Shown: piece by piece, positions 1 through 8,178 of the stretch
Layout: each line of letters begins with the position of its first letter
How positions within the stretch are numbered: the first letter of the stretch is position 1
Source: Sphingomonas sp.
GTDB taxonomy: Bacteria; Pseudomonadota; Alphaproteobacteria; Sphingomonadales; Sphingomonadaceae
NCBI GenBank assembly: GCA_017849555.1
Contig: JAFIGU010000006.1
Coordinates: forward strand, 19,273-83,272
Reading direction: 5' to 3'
DNA length: 64,000 nucleotides
Translations under genes and position numbers: made by a program
The notes under the pieces: model-generated
Databases searched by the model: none
Seen by the model: the letters and a program-made list of their open reading frames with translations, nothing else
Told to the model about the DNA's origin: nothing

Positions 1-434
1 ACGGCGTCGTCCAACAACTCGCGGTGACCAGCGAGGGCGCGGTGCTCAAGCCCGCCGATCCGATCCTCGTCGTGGTGCCGGCCAATGCGCGGCTGATCGT
101 CGAGGCGCAGGTCCTCAATCGCGACATCGGCTTCGTCCGCCCCGGCCAGCCGGTGACGGTGAAGCTCGAGGCATTTCCGTTCACGCGCTACGGCACGCTG
201 GAGGGGCGGCTGATGTGGGTCAGCCGCGACGCGATCCAGGACGAGAAATTGGGGCCGGTCTATCAGGCGCGGGTGGCGATCCTCGGCAACCGCCCGACCG
301 GTGGCGGCGCCCCGCTCGACGTGTCGCCCGGGCTGGTGGCGAGCGCCGAGATCAGGACATCCGAGCGGCGGGTGATCGACTTCCTGCTGAGCCCGATCGA
401 GCGGCGGGTGAAGGAAGCGGGGCGAGAGCGGTGA
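1..434 (+). CDS. HlyD-family type I secretion membrane fusion protein (3' end only)
   Basis: This is the C-terminal part of a periplasmic adaptor; the frame is open to the left edge, so the start is outside the window. The visible residues form the beta-rich end of HlyD proteins, with a hairpin containing VVVPANARLIVEAQVLNRD, then FVRPGQPVTVKLEAFPFTRYG, a calcium-neutral barrel segment, and a short charged tail (SPIERRVKEAGRER) as in HlyD proteins of type I systems. It would link the inner-membrane ABC exporter, probably encoded upstream off the window, to TolC. Its place just before a Hint/calcium-loop substrate and an HlyC acyltransferase supports type I secretion over RND efflux. Family call is firm; the partner exporter is inferred. 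Confidence 0.9.
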   Translation, partial: GVVQQLAVTSEGAVLKPADPILVVVPANARLIVEAQVLNRDIGFVRPGQPVTVKLEAFPFTRYGTLEGRLMWVSRDAIQDEKLGPVYQARVAILGNRPTGGGAPLDVSPGLVASAEIRTSERRVIDFLLSPIERRVKEAGRER

Positions 435-492
435 AGGTGGGGCGTAAGCGCTTATAAATGCGCGGGCAGGAAGGTTACCGAATTTTTTGCGA

Positions 493-506
493 TTGATCCG
501 GGTCAA
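493..506 (+). promoter_or_regulatory. FNR/FixK-like box
   Basis: TTGATCCGGGTCAA is a near-perfect dyad matching the FNR/FixK consensus TTGAT-N4-ATCAA with one mismatch. It lies between the HlyD stop (434) and the next start (558). Its centre is near 499.5, so a class II arrangement would put a transcription start near 541, just before the ribosome site at 543-550. Regulation by oxygen or a Crp/Fnr protein is inferred. Confidence 0.5.
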
Positions 507-557
507 ATGCTCGGCGCTATTTGGGTCATAGGCTCCTCGGGTGGAAGGAGCGTGGCG

Positions 558-1643
558 ATGACGAGTCGCGGTGGGGAATTTCCTGTAAGATGGCGACGGG
601 CTGGTCTGACTTACGCTGCCTTGTTCGTGGTTGCGCCCTCTGCAGCGCTCTTTGCCCTTGATGGCTGCAGCGCCTCCGCCGCCGATCCGCTGGGCTATCA
701 TATCGAAATGGCCTACTCGGCCGGCGGAAAGATCGAAACTGCCTGGATTGATTATCGTTGCCGGACCATCGGTCCGAGATCCCTGGGCTTAGCCGACAGG
801 GCGCTCGACGAAAAAACGGTTCGTATCGGCGGGACAGGACCGCTCAAACTTACTCTCTCCTGGGATTGGCTCTACCGGGGCGCGCCGTGCCCGCCTACCT
901 ATTACAAGCCAGCGGACAAAGTAGAGGCAGCTCCGCCCGTTATGGTGATGGATGGGGGCAATCATCCGCGGACCGTGTGGTTTATCCGCACTACCGAGGT
1001 AAGAATGCCTAGGCCGCTGGCCGATAAATATATCATCGCCAAATTTGCTGTTCGGCATCTGGCGGAAGTGAAGGAGGGGCGACAGGATCGGCCCGATGAC
1101 TATCGCGCACTGAAGGTATTTGCGCCGCGTATTGAATTGGTCGGCCTGCCAGAAACGACCCACGATATGCCGGTGACGCGGGCTCACCCACTTTGGCAAT
1201 GGCTCGCCGGTCAACCAAGTAAGGCAATCGCGATATGCGATATCGCCCGGTTCAATGACATCCTGCTCGGCCTGGAACGTGAGGGTGTCGATATCGATTG
1301 TGGACGTGCGGTCCAGCGCACGGAGCCGCCTGCGCCAGTCAAAATCCACCCGTACTTCCTTGATTATGCTGGAAATCGAGTGTGGCGAATTTCAAACCAA
1401 GGGCGTTTTCAGCCAATAGTTGCGATATCCAGCAATCATCCGGATTGCTTGACTAAAAAAGCCGGCGCCGAAAAATTCTGGGATAATTGCATCGCCACCT
1501 TGGGAGTCGATGGCCGCTACTCCGTCGAGATCTCTGATATCTCGAATCCACTTCTCGTCTGGGACGGGAGCGAAAATCTACTGTACCTCGTCCGATACAA
1601 ATCAGAACAAGTACTTCATGATGCTATGGAAGAGCGGCCGTGA
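558..1643 (+). CDS. Exported protein of unknown function, coupled to the type I substrate
   Basis: I do not recognise this 361-residue protein. The ATG at 558 is chosen because GGAAGGAG (543-550) sits 7 bases upstream; an ATG at 507 is possible but lacks such a site. The N-terminus has arginines followed by a hydrophobic stretch (about residues 14-35) ending near GCSASAADP, so it looks like a signal peptide or anchor, possibly with a poor lipobox (LDGC). The rest is soluble, with several cysteines, suggesting a periplasmic or surface protein. Its TGA overlaps the GTG start of the large substrate (GTGA), so the two are translationally coupled. A chaperone, immunity or surface-display partner role would be guesswork. 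Confidence 0.75.
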   Translation: MTSRGGEFPVRWRRAGLTYAALFVVAPSAALFALDGCSASAADPLGYHIEMAYSAGGKIETAWIDYRCRTIGPRSLGLADRALDEKTVRIGGTGPLKLTLSWDWLYRGAPCPPTYYKPADKVEAAPPVMVMDGGNHPRTVWFIRTTEVRMPRPLADKYIIAKFAVRHLAEVKEGRQDRPDDYRALKVFAPRIELVGLPETTHDMPVTRAHPLWQWLAGQPSKAIAICDIARFNDILLGLEREGVDIDCGRAVQRTEPPAPVKIHPYFLDYAGNRVWRISNQGRFQPIVAISSNHPDCLTKKAGAEKFWDNCIATLGVDGRYSVEISDISNPLLVWDGSENLLYLVRYKSEQVLHDAMEERP

Positions 1644-3817
1644 CAAATCCGATCAAGGCGTCTGCCGTACGTGATCTCGCGCTATTATCGGCAGATCTCG
1701 CTTCTGTCAATCTTTCAGCTGAGAAAGCAATATTCGATATCAAGGGGCTTCCAAATATCTCATCTAAGGCAGTATTTTCAAAAATTTATTCCAATGCGAT
1801 GGAGCAGGTCAGGTCGAAGTTCAGCCTGAGCAGCGCTCAAGAGCTTGGCGGGGCATTCAGAACCAGTGTCATTGCGGTTCAAAGCGAGAGCGATCCTCAA
1901 CAATATCTGATCTCGATCGGCTCGGGCAGTCTGCTGACGCCGCTTTCGCAAGGTGAAAATGGCGCATTGGCGCGCGATTACGCGGCAACGCTCACCTATG
2001 TCGATTCGATACGGAAACAAATTCTTGCTCAGGATCGTCAGGCACGCGTTGACGTCGTCGGCGCCTATAATGGCGGCACGCTCGCAAAAGCCTATTCGAC
2101 TCTCACCGGCGCCAATGCAATCTCATTCAACTCGTCAGTGCTCGACGCAGGAATTCTGGGATCGGTTGATCGATACGCCCGAGAAAATCTGGGATATCCC
2201 TTGGGGGTACAGTTCGAAGATTACCCTGATCTCCGCGTCAATTTCACAACGTTCCAGCTTGAAACCGCGGCTCCTTACGAGACATCAATCCGCGCTGCGG
2301 TGAACAGCGATGCGCGAGCCTTTGACGAAACGCTTGCGCCCGCGCTTGACGTTGTCAATATTCTGAGCGGCGTAAAGTCCGGCGGTGACGGTTTCTATGA
2401 TCTGTTCAAAGCGATTAAATCTGCTAATCGCACCGACAGTCTGATTGCGGTTGCAGGGGATTTATCTTTTCAGCGCGCGACAGAATATGGGAGCGACTTC
2501 TCGAAGAAAAATTTTCAGTTTGAGGTGCCTACCGACGTTCCAGGATTTCTTGCCGGCGTTGCCAAAAGATGGGGGTTGGAATCTCAAGGCGATATCCAAA
2601 GCATCAGGTTTGATAACGAGCTAATTACCTTTGGCGCGGACCGCGCGATTGTCGATACACCGCAGATGCGGATTGAAGACGAGTTAAGGTGGTATGCATA
2701 TAGTCAGGCCGAGCTGTCTCGCGTAGTTCGAGACGCGCTCGTTCAAGATCCTTTGATTGTTGATAAAATACTGAAAAATAGAGGGTTTTCCAAGCCGTTC
2801 AGCAACTTGACATTCAAGGAATATATATACCAAAAATCCCTATATGGTGAGTTTCGCCAATCTATCTTGAACGAAGCGGTCCCTGTAGAAATCAGCTCTA
2901 CCTGGAATATCCGCAATCATCAGCCGGTCATTGATGGATATCTTCAGGCGTTTACGGATTCGATGCTGCGTGCCGGTGCAACGCCATCCGAAGCGGATAT
3001 CAGCCTGTTCTATAATCGGATGGGCATTCTCTTCGGACCAGATGGACCGATGGAGGGACGCTTCGATTCGATCGGTTCGGTTCAAGCGCGTAAGTATCTT
3101 GTCGATGGCACTGTTGCCGACGCGCTGGACGTACGCCCCGCGGCGAGCAGAAAATATGTCCCGACCTGCTTTCCTGCAGGGACCGAGGTAACGCTCGCGG
3201 ACGGTTCGACCCGTCCGATCGAGACGTTGAGCGTAGGTGATGAGATACTCTGCTTTCCAGTTGCCGATGCTGCGGCGGGCGCGCTAATCACGGGCCGTAT
3301 TGCCGGTTTTCGTCAACTGACTGCGCCTGGGCTCGTTCGATCGAATGTGTTCAACGCCACTGCCGATCACGAATTCGTGATGGCCGATGGCAGCTTCCGC
3401 ACCGCTGGCAAGATCGAGGTCGGCGATCGGATCGCGACGGCAGACGGCACCGCGACGGTGGAATGGACGGCTGTCATCGATAAGAGCGTTGACGTTTATA
3501 GCATCGCCGTTGAGCCCCATCCGACATATATCGCAGACGGGAACCGGGTTCACAATGAGGCGCTGTGCAATCCCGAGCAGACGCAGGTCCAGCTCGCGCC
3601 CAATCGCAATGCCGTTCTGCAACAGAATCTGGATGGTAGTTTCACCGTCTCGGTCGTCACCGACCAGGGACGAGAAGTCGAGCGCTACGATGTGACGTCT
3701 GAGGCGGCGATCAAGCGCGTGTGGTCCGAGTACAGTGATTTCACCGGAATCGAAGAGCCAGACAGCAACGGCATCCGTCGCAGCCGCTTGTCCGGTGCCG
3801 CGCAGGCTGTGGTCTAG
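1640..3817 (+). CDS. Hint-domain type I secretion substrate, N-terminal part up to an in-frame TAG
   Basis: This 725-residue reading begins at a GTG overlapping the previous TGA. Residues 1-509 are a large region of unknown fold; around residue 150 a VDVVGAYNGG turn resembles the nucleophile elbow of secreted lipase-like domains but lacks the serine. A Hint (hedgehog/intein) domain spans C510 to N639: it opens CFPAGTEVTLADGSTRPIE, has the VGD and TADHEF blocks, and ends VHN. The residue after Asn is Glu, so cleavage is more likely than splicing. About 86 residues later the frame meets TAG (3815-3817), where CAG (Gln) would fit. The same frame stays open to 7042, so the intact gene would encode about 1800 residues. 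Whether this half is made alone is unknown. Confidence 0.85.
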   Translation: MTNPIKASAVRDLALLSADLASVNLSAEKAIFDIKGLPNISSKAVFSKIYSNAMEQVRSKFSLSSAQELGGAFRTSVIAVQSESDPQQYLISIGSGSLLTPLSQGENGALARDYAATLTYVDSIRKQILAQDRQARVDVVGAYNGGTLAKAYSTLTGANAISFNSSVLDAGILGSVDRYARENLGYPLGVQFEDYPDLRVNFTTFQLETAAPYETSIRAAVNSDARAFDETLAPALDVVNILSGVKSGGDGFYDLFKAIKSANRTDSLIAVAGDLSFQRATEYGSDFSKKNFQFEVPTDVPGFLAGVAKRWGLESQGDIQSIRFDNELITFGADRAIVDTPQMRIEDELRWYAYSQAELSRVVRDALVQDPLIVDKILKNRGFSKPFSNLTFKEYIYQKSLYGEFRQSILNEAVPVEISSTWNIRNHQPVIDGYLQAFTDSMLRAGATPSEADISLFYNRMGILFGPDGPMEGRFDSIGSVQARKYLVDGTVADALDVRPAASRKYVPTCFPAGTEVTLADGSTRPIETLSVGDEILCFPVADAAAGALITGRIAGFRQLTAPGLVRSNVFNATADHEFVMADGSFRTAGKIEVGDRIATADGTATVEWTAVIDKSVDVYSIAVEPHPTYIADGNRVHNEALCNPEQTQVQLAPNRNAVLQQNLDGSFTVSVVTDQGREVERYDVTSEAAIKRVWSEYSDFTGIEEPDSNGIRRSRLSGAAQAVV
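3815..3817 (+). other. In-frame amber codon splitting a 1800-codon reading frame
   Basis: The codon order is GCG CAG GCT GTG GTC TAG AAG GGC GAG, all in the frame that begins at 1640. No other stop occurs between 1640 and the TAG at 7040-7042. One C-to-T change from CAG would explain it. Alternatives are a sequencing error, suppression or readthrough. Confidence 0.9.
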
Positions 3818-6800
3818 AAGGGCGAGATTGCGAAGGGCAAACGAATCGACACGGCGGGTGCGCTTGGCGCGTCATTTGGCTCGACACTTGGCAATATCCT
3901 CGGCCAAAGCGCGGCCGGGAAAATCGTTCTTAGCGGCGCGCTTGCGACCGTTCTCGAGAATATCTTCGAAGTAATCGCTAATGGCGGGGGCGGGACGCTA
4001 CCGTTGACGAGAAAAGAGGTTCTGGCAAATATCGAAACCGAATTCGCCGGGAATATCATAGGGGCGGCATCATCGTATCTGATCGCATCTTTAATCAACG
4101 AAATAGGGATCGACGGCATCCCTGGACAAGTGCTTCAGACCGGCCTCAATAACGTTATATCGACGGTTTCACAAAATCTGCTCAAAGGGGCGACAAATCC
4201 CTTTGAGGGGATAGGTGGTGGCCTCGCCAATGCCGGAGCGGCGTTCCTCGGCACGAAACTCGCGAGTGAGCTTGTCCGCTTTGACACGATAGGTGGTCAG
4301 ATTGGGAGTTCGCTGGGAAGCTCGGCCGGTTCGATTCTTGGGGTAGCGTCCGTCGTCGGGACCGGATTCGAAGCAACTTTGCTAGGCGTAAAGCTGGGCG
4401 CCTGGGCCGGACCTGTAGGTGCACTCGCAGGCGCCTTTCTCGGATTTATCGTCGGCGGGCTTATCGGCTCGGTATTTGGCGGAACGCCGCGATCCGGCGC
4501 TGATGTCATCTGGGACCCCGAGACGCAGTCGTTCGATGTGGCTAATTCCTATAGCCGAAAAGGCGGATCGCGGGACGCAGCGATCAGTGTCGCGAGCTCG
4601 GTTGCGGCGACATTCAATTCGGTGTTGGCGACGATCGGAGGGCGCCTGGCTACACCGGAGAAGGTGCAGGCCGGAAATTACGGTATGCGCAAATCCGAGT
4701 TCGTTTATCGACCTTGGTCGACGCGCGACGATTCCGCGATTACAAGGCGATATTCTGGTCAGAAAGGTGCAGAAAAGCTCATTGCCTACGGCGCCTATAA
4801 CGGACTGACGGATCCGGATTTCCAGATCCTCGGCGGAAGCGTCATTCTGAAAAGGGCATTTTACAACGGCCTTAAACTGTCCGGTATCGACCGTGAGAAT
4901 TTTGATTCCAATATTGTATTTGGAAATCTCGCCGCCGGCGCGCGTTACGAGCAGTTTTTAGCGGCGTCTTCGTCGGTGCTTGCCCTGATCGCGTCCGAGC
5001 CGACGACGAAATTTGCAGCAGAATGGGCGATCGTGTTCGCTCGGGCCAACGAGCTGGGGCTGAACCAGCGCGCCGCATCCGACTGGTTCGGAGGTTTCGG
5101 TTATTTCCTTGAGCAATTGGGCGCCACTGCAGCGGAGCTCTCGGTCGATTTCGGGATCGAGTCTTCAATCGGTTTGCCATATAGGCGCTTCCGAGCGGGC
5201 GCTTACGAGGTCGAGGACACGATCGATATAACGAACCAGACCGAAATTGCTGGTTCTGCGAACAATGATTTGATCGATCTGCACGGCAACATGGTGCAGG
5301 GTCAACGGGGAGCGCGTAATAGCGGTAACGGCACGTCCGAAGCGCCGCTGTTCTCGGTAAGGGCTGACCCTAACAGCGCCGGCCAGTTCCAGTTGGTGCA
5401 GCAGACGGCGACCAACAAAGAAGCAATAGAATATTATTACCCCGAACTGGCGGCAATCGATGGTGGTGGACTTATATCGACCGCGGTCAATGCGACGGTG
5501 CGGGTAGAAGATGGGAATGATAGCCAGCGTCTTGAATATGATTATTCTCACTATGGTATGGCAAGTACTTATATTAGATATAAAATTATAGATGAAGATG
5601 ATAATGATGGATTTGTAATTTCTAATGTGAGCTGGGAATCGGATTCTTTGGGAAGTTGGGATGTATCTGTTAGGTATATCGGCAACGGAAAAATGGATTT
5701 AAACATATACGACAGATATTATAATTCTCACTACGGATCATCTGGAACGATTTATTGGACGATCACAGACCGGAACGGTTATGGAACCTCTACTAAATTC
5801 AGTGAGTTTGTCTATGTTGAAGGATGGCCCTGGGATCAGCCATTGCCCCCGGTGGTGCTCGATCTCGACGGCGACGGTATCGAACTAGTCTCACTTCAGG
5901 AATCCGATGTCTATTTCGACATGAACGGCGACGGCGCCGAGGATCGGACCGGCTGGGTTGCCGCCGACGATGGCTTCCTGGTGCTCGACCGGGACGGCAG
6001 CGGTGCGATTGATCGTTACAACGAACTGAGTTTCGCAGCGGATTATGCCGGCGCGGTGTCCGATCTCGAAGGGCTGCGTGCCTACGACAGCAACGGCAAC
6101 GATTATTTCGATGCCGGCGACGCCGAATTCGCCCGGTTCCAGATCTGGCAGGATCGCAATCAGGACGGCATCAGCCAGGCCGACGAACTGAGCACGCTGG
6201 CCGAGAGCCGGATCAGCGCGATTCGCCTGTCGCTCGACAAGACCGGCGCGCCGGTCGACGGCGCGACCGACAATGTGTTTTACGCTTATTCCAGCTTCGT
6301 CCGGACGAACGGCACCGGCGGGGATGTCGGCGATGTGTTCCTCGCTTATGAAGATGTCGCTTCAGTGGCTGATGAAGAGCCCGTTTTCTACGCGCAAGAC
6401 GCCATGATCGCCGATGACGAAGATTCGGCACGCGACACTCCGAAGATCAGATTCTCCGGCCTTGCGGATGGGGAATCGCCCGATCGGCCGGCGACCGCGG
6501 ACGAGTCATCGGCCGACGAAACCGTCGAAGCGTCGATGACCGCAACCGAGGCGCCGCCGCAGTCGCGGGCGTCAGCGGCCCCGTCACCCCGCACCTTCGC
6601 GGCAACGCCCGAAGACCAGGGCATTGCCGTGAAGAAGACGCCCGCGGCGGTTTACGCCGACGCCGCTCCCGCGGAGGCGGGCGATGCTCGGCCGGCGGAG
6701 GCCGCGCGGTTGGTCGCGGGCTGGCAGCCGTTGGGCGAAGCCTGGTCCGCCGACCAACCCGAGCGCGTCGCCGCCGGTGACGATCGCGATCCGCTGGCTA

Positions 6801-7042
6801 AGGCGATTGCGATCCTCGGCGATGCGGCCCCGATCTCGCTCAACGCCGCAGATCGCGCGTCGCTCATTGGCGGCGAAACCGGCCAGCGCGGCGCCGGGGT
6901 TGCGCAGGGCGCGGCGCCCGATGCGCTCAATCGGCTGCTCGTCGCGATGGCGGGGTTCCACGCCGGCGAGGGCGTCGGCGCGATCACACAGCCGCCGCTT
7001 CCCGTCGCCGACGAAATCGCCCAGCTTGCACCGGCGCTCTAG
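3818..7042 (+). pseudogene. C-terminal part of the type I substrate: glycine-rich pore-like region and calcium-binding loops
   Basis: This is the continuation of the 1640 frame after the amber codon; no good start is visible (a TTG at 4004 has only a weak G-rich sequence before it). Just after the stop the protein reads RIDTAGALGASFGSTLG, then a long glycine/alanine-rich hydrophobic stretch (about 4200-4490) with glycine-zipper spacing that looks membrane-inserting. A beta-rich segment encoded by AT-rich DNA follows (about 5510-5810). From 5852 come EF-hand-like loops: DLDGDG, DMNGDG, DRDGSG, DSNGND and DRNQDG, typical of large type I substrates. The tail is Ala/Pro-rich and ends EIAQLAPAL. 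Classical RTX nonapeptide arrays are absent. The downstream acyltransferase suggests this part is lysine-acylated. Confidence 0.8.
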
Positions 7043-7052
7043 GAGAATCGAT

Positions 7053-7580
7053 TTGGAAACGAATGTTGGCCCGCGCTCGGTTGCGGAAGCGCTGGGGCAG
7101 ATCACCTGGTTGCTGACGCAATCGCCGGTGCATAAACACCTCAAGCTTGCCGATCTCGAATGGTCGATCATGCCGGCGCTGCTGCACGAGCAATTTCGGA
7201 TATTCCGTTTCGGGCCCTTGCCTGGCCTCGACGGGATCGATCCGGAGAATTTCCTTCCGGGGGTGACGCGTGAAGGGTTGGAGCAGATGCCGCTCGGGGT
7301 CGCGCTTTGGGGATGGCTGTCCGAGGGCGCCGAGCAAAAGGTGGAGCAGGGCGAACGCCTCGACCCCGCCGAATGGAAATCCGGCGATCGGCTATGGCTG
7401 CTCGAATTGATCGTGCCGTTCAGCACCGTGGAGAACCGTCTTGCAGAGGTCATGATGGCCGATCTGATCGCGGGCCCCTTCGCGGGCCAATCGTTCAGCC
7501 TCCACCGTACCGATCCGACGACAGGCCGGAAGGACAAGGTGACCTTCGGGCGGCAGGGTGCATCAGCCAGCCAAACCTGA
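7053..7580 (+). CDS. HlyC-type toxin-activating lysine acyltransferase
   Basis: The 175-residue product matches the RTX toxin acyltransferase family, which moves a fatty acyl group from acyl-ACP to internal lysines of a protoxin in the cytoplasm. Visible signatures are LGQITWLLTQSPVHKHL, whose SPVH27 aligns with the catalytic His23 of HlyC, and WKSGDRLWLLELIVPF, whose D112 aligns with HlyC Asp92. Length fits the family (about 170). The TTG at 7053 is chosen because AGGAG (7041-7045) overlaps the preceding TAG and sits 7 bases upstream. The tight junction with the substrate gene makes that substrate its probable target. No competing start is visible in the first 30 codons. Confidence 0.92.
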   Translation: METNVGPRSVAEALGQITWLLTQSPVHKHLKLADLEWSIMPALLHEQFRIFRFGPLPGLDGIDPENFLPGVTREGLEQMPLGVALWGWLSEGAEQKVEQGERLDPAEWKSGDRLWLLELIVPFSTVENRLAEVMMADLIAGPFAGQSFSLHRTDPTTGRKDKVTFGRQGASASQT

Positions 7581-8178
7581 GCAGAACATGTGGCTTTTAT
7601 CCAAGCGACGGGATTACAGCAATCTCGTCGCTTGGGGCGATGCGTACCGGCTTGCGCGCAAGATCGAGTCCATTGAGCCTATATCGCAGAAAGAATTGCA
7701 GCGAAGCCACGCGCGCCTGCTCGCTGGTGTCGAACGAGACCGCTCAGTCGCGCACTCATCGATGCATTAGATGTCGACCGTTGGCGAAGCGTGACGCCGT
7801 CCAGTGCAGGTCCCGCGGCCATCGAGTTGGGTCTGAGCCGAAGCCTGATGTGCAACAATGTCGATGGCCAAGCTTGATGAAAGCCGAAACGTCAGTGCCG
7901 CAGTGCCGCAAGAAGCTTCACATTGCGCCCGCAAACACCATTTCATCCCACGCAATCTCGATGGACAGCTGGCACTTGTGATGGTATGGAAATCGGATCG
8001 GAAGAGAATACCGGTGTTAAATCAATACCTTGCCGCGATAACTGGATGCCCGTAGGGGTCACCATATCGCGGTTTATCCGCGGGCGGCGCGCGAAATGCT
8101 CCTCGGAGAAAGCGCCATTCTGAAGCAAAGCGCATTGCACTGGTGACAGCGGCCCGCCCGAGCGGATAGGCGCGCGCG
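7581..8178. other. 598-base spacer without a supported gene
   Basis: Only short frames occur here, such as 7588-7770 on + and 7943-8140 on -, with no recognisable domain, no good ribosome site and no terminator after the acyltransferase. Base composition is mixed. It may contain decayed coding DNA marking the right border of the secretion locus, but I cannot identify a source gene. Confidence 0.4.

Noticed and set aside
3167-3556. Hint block considered as a splicing intein
   Set aside because: The residue after His-Asn is Glu, not Cys, Ser or Thr, and the host is a secreted protein rather than a conserved enzyme. A cleavage-type Hint domain fits better.
5251-5282. Possible RTX nonapeptide (GSANNDLIDL)
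   Set aside because: Only a single partial match occurs, without tandem copies, so it is not an RTX array.
7588-7770. Short frame after the acyltransferase
   Set aside because: No recognised domain, no good ribosome site and no visible partner; left as part of the spacer.
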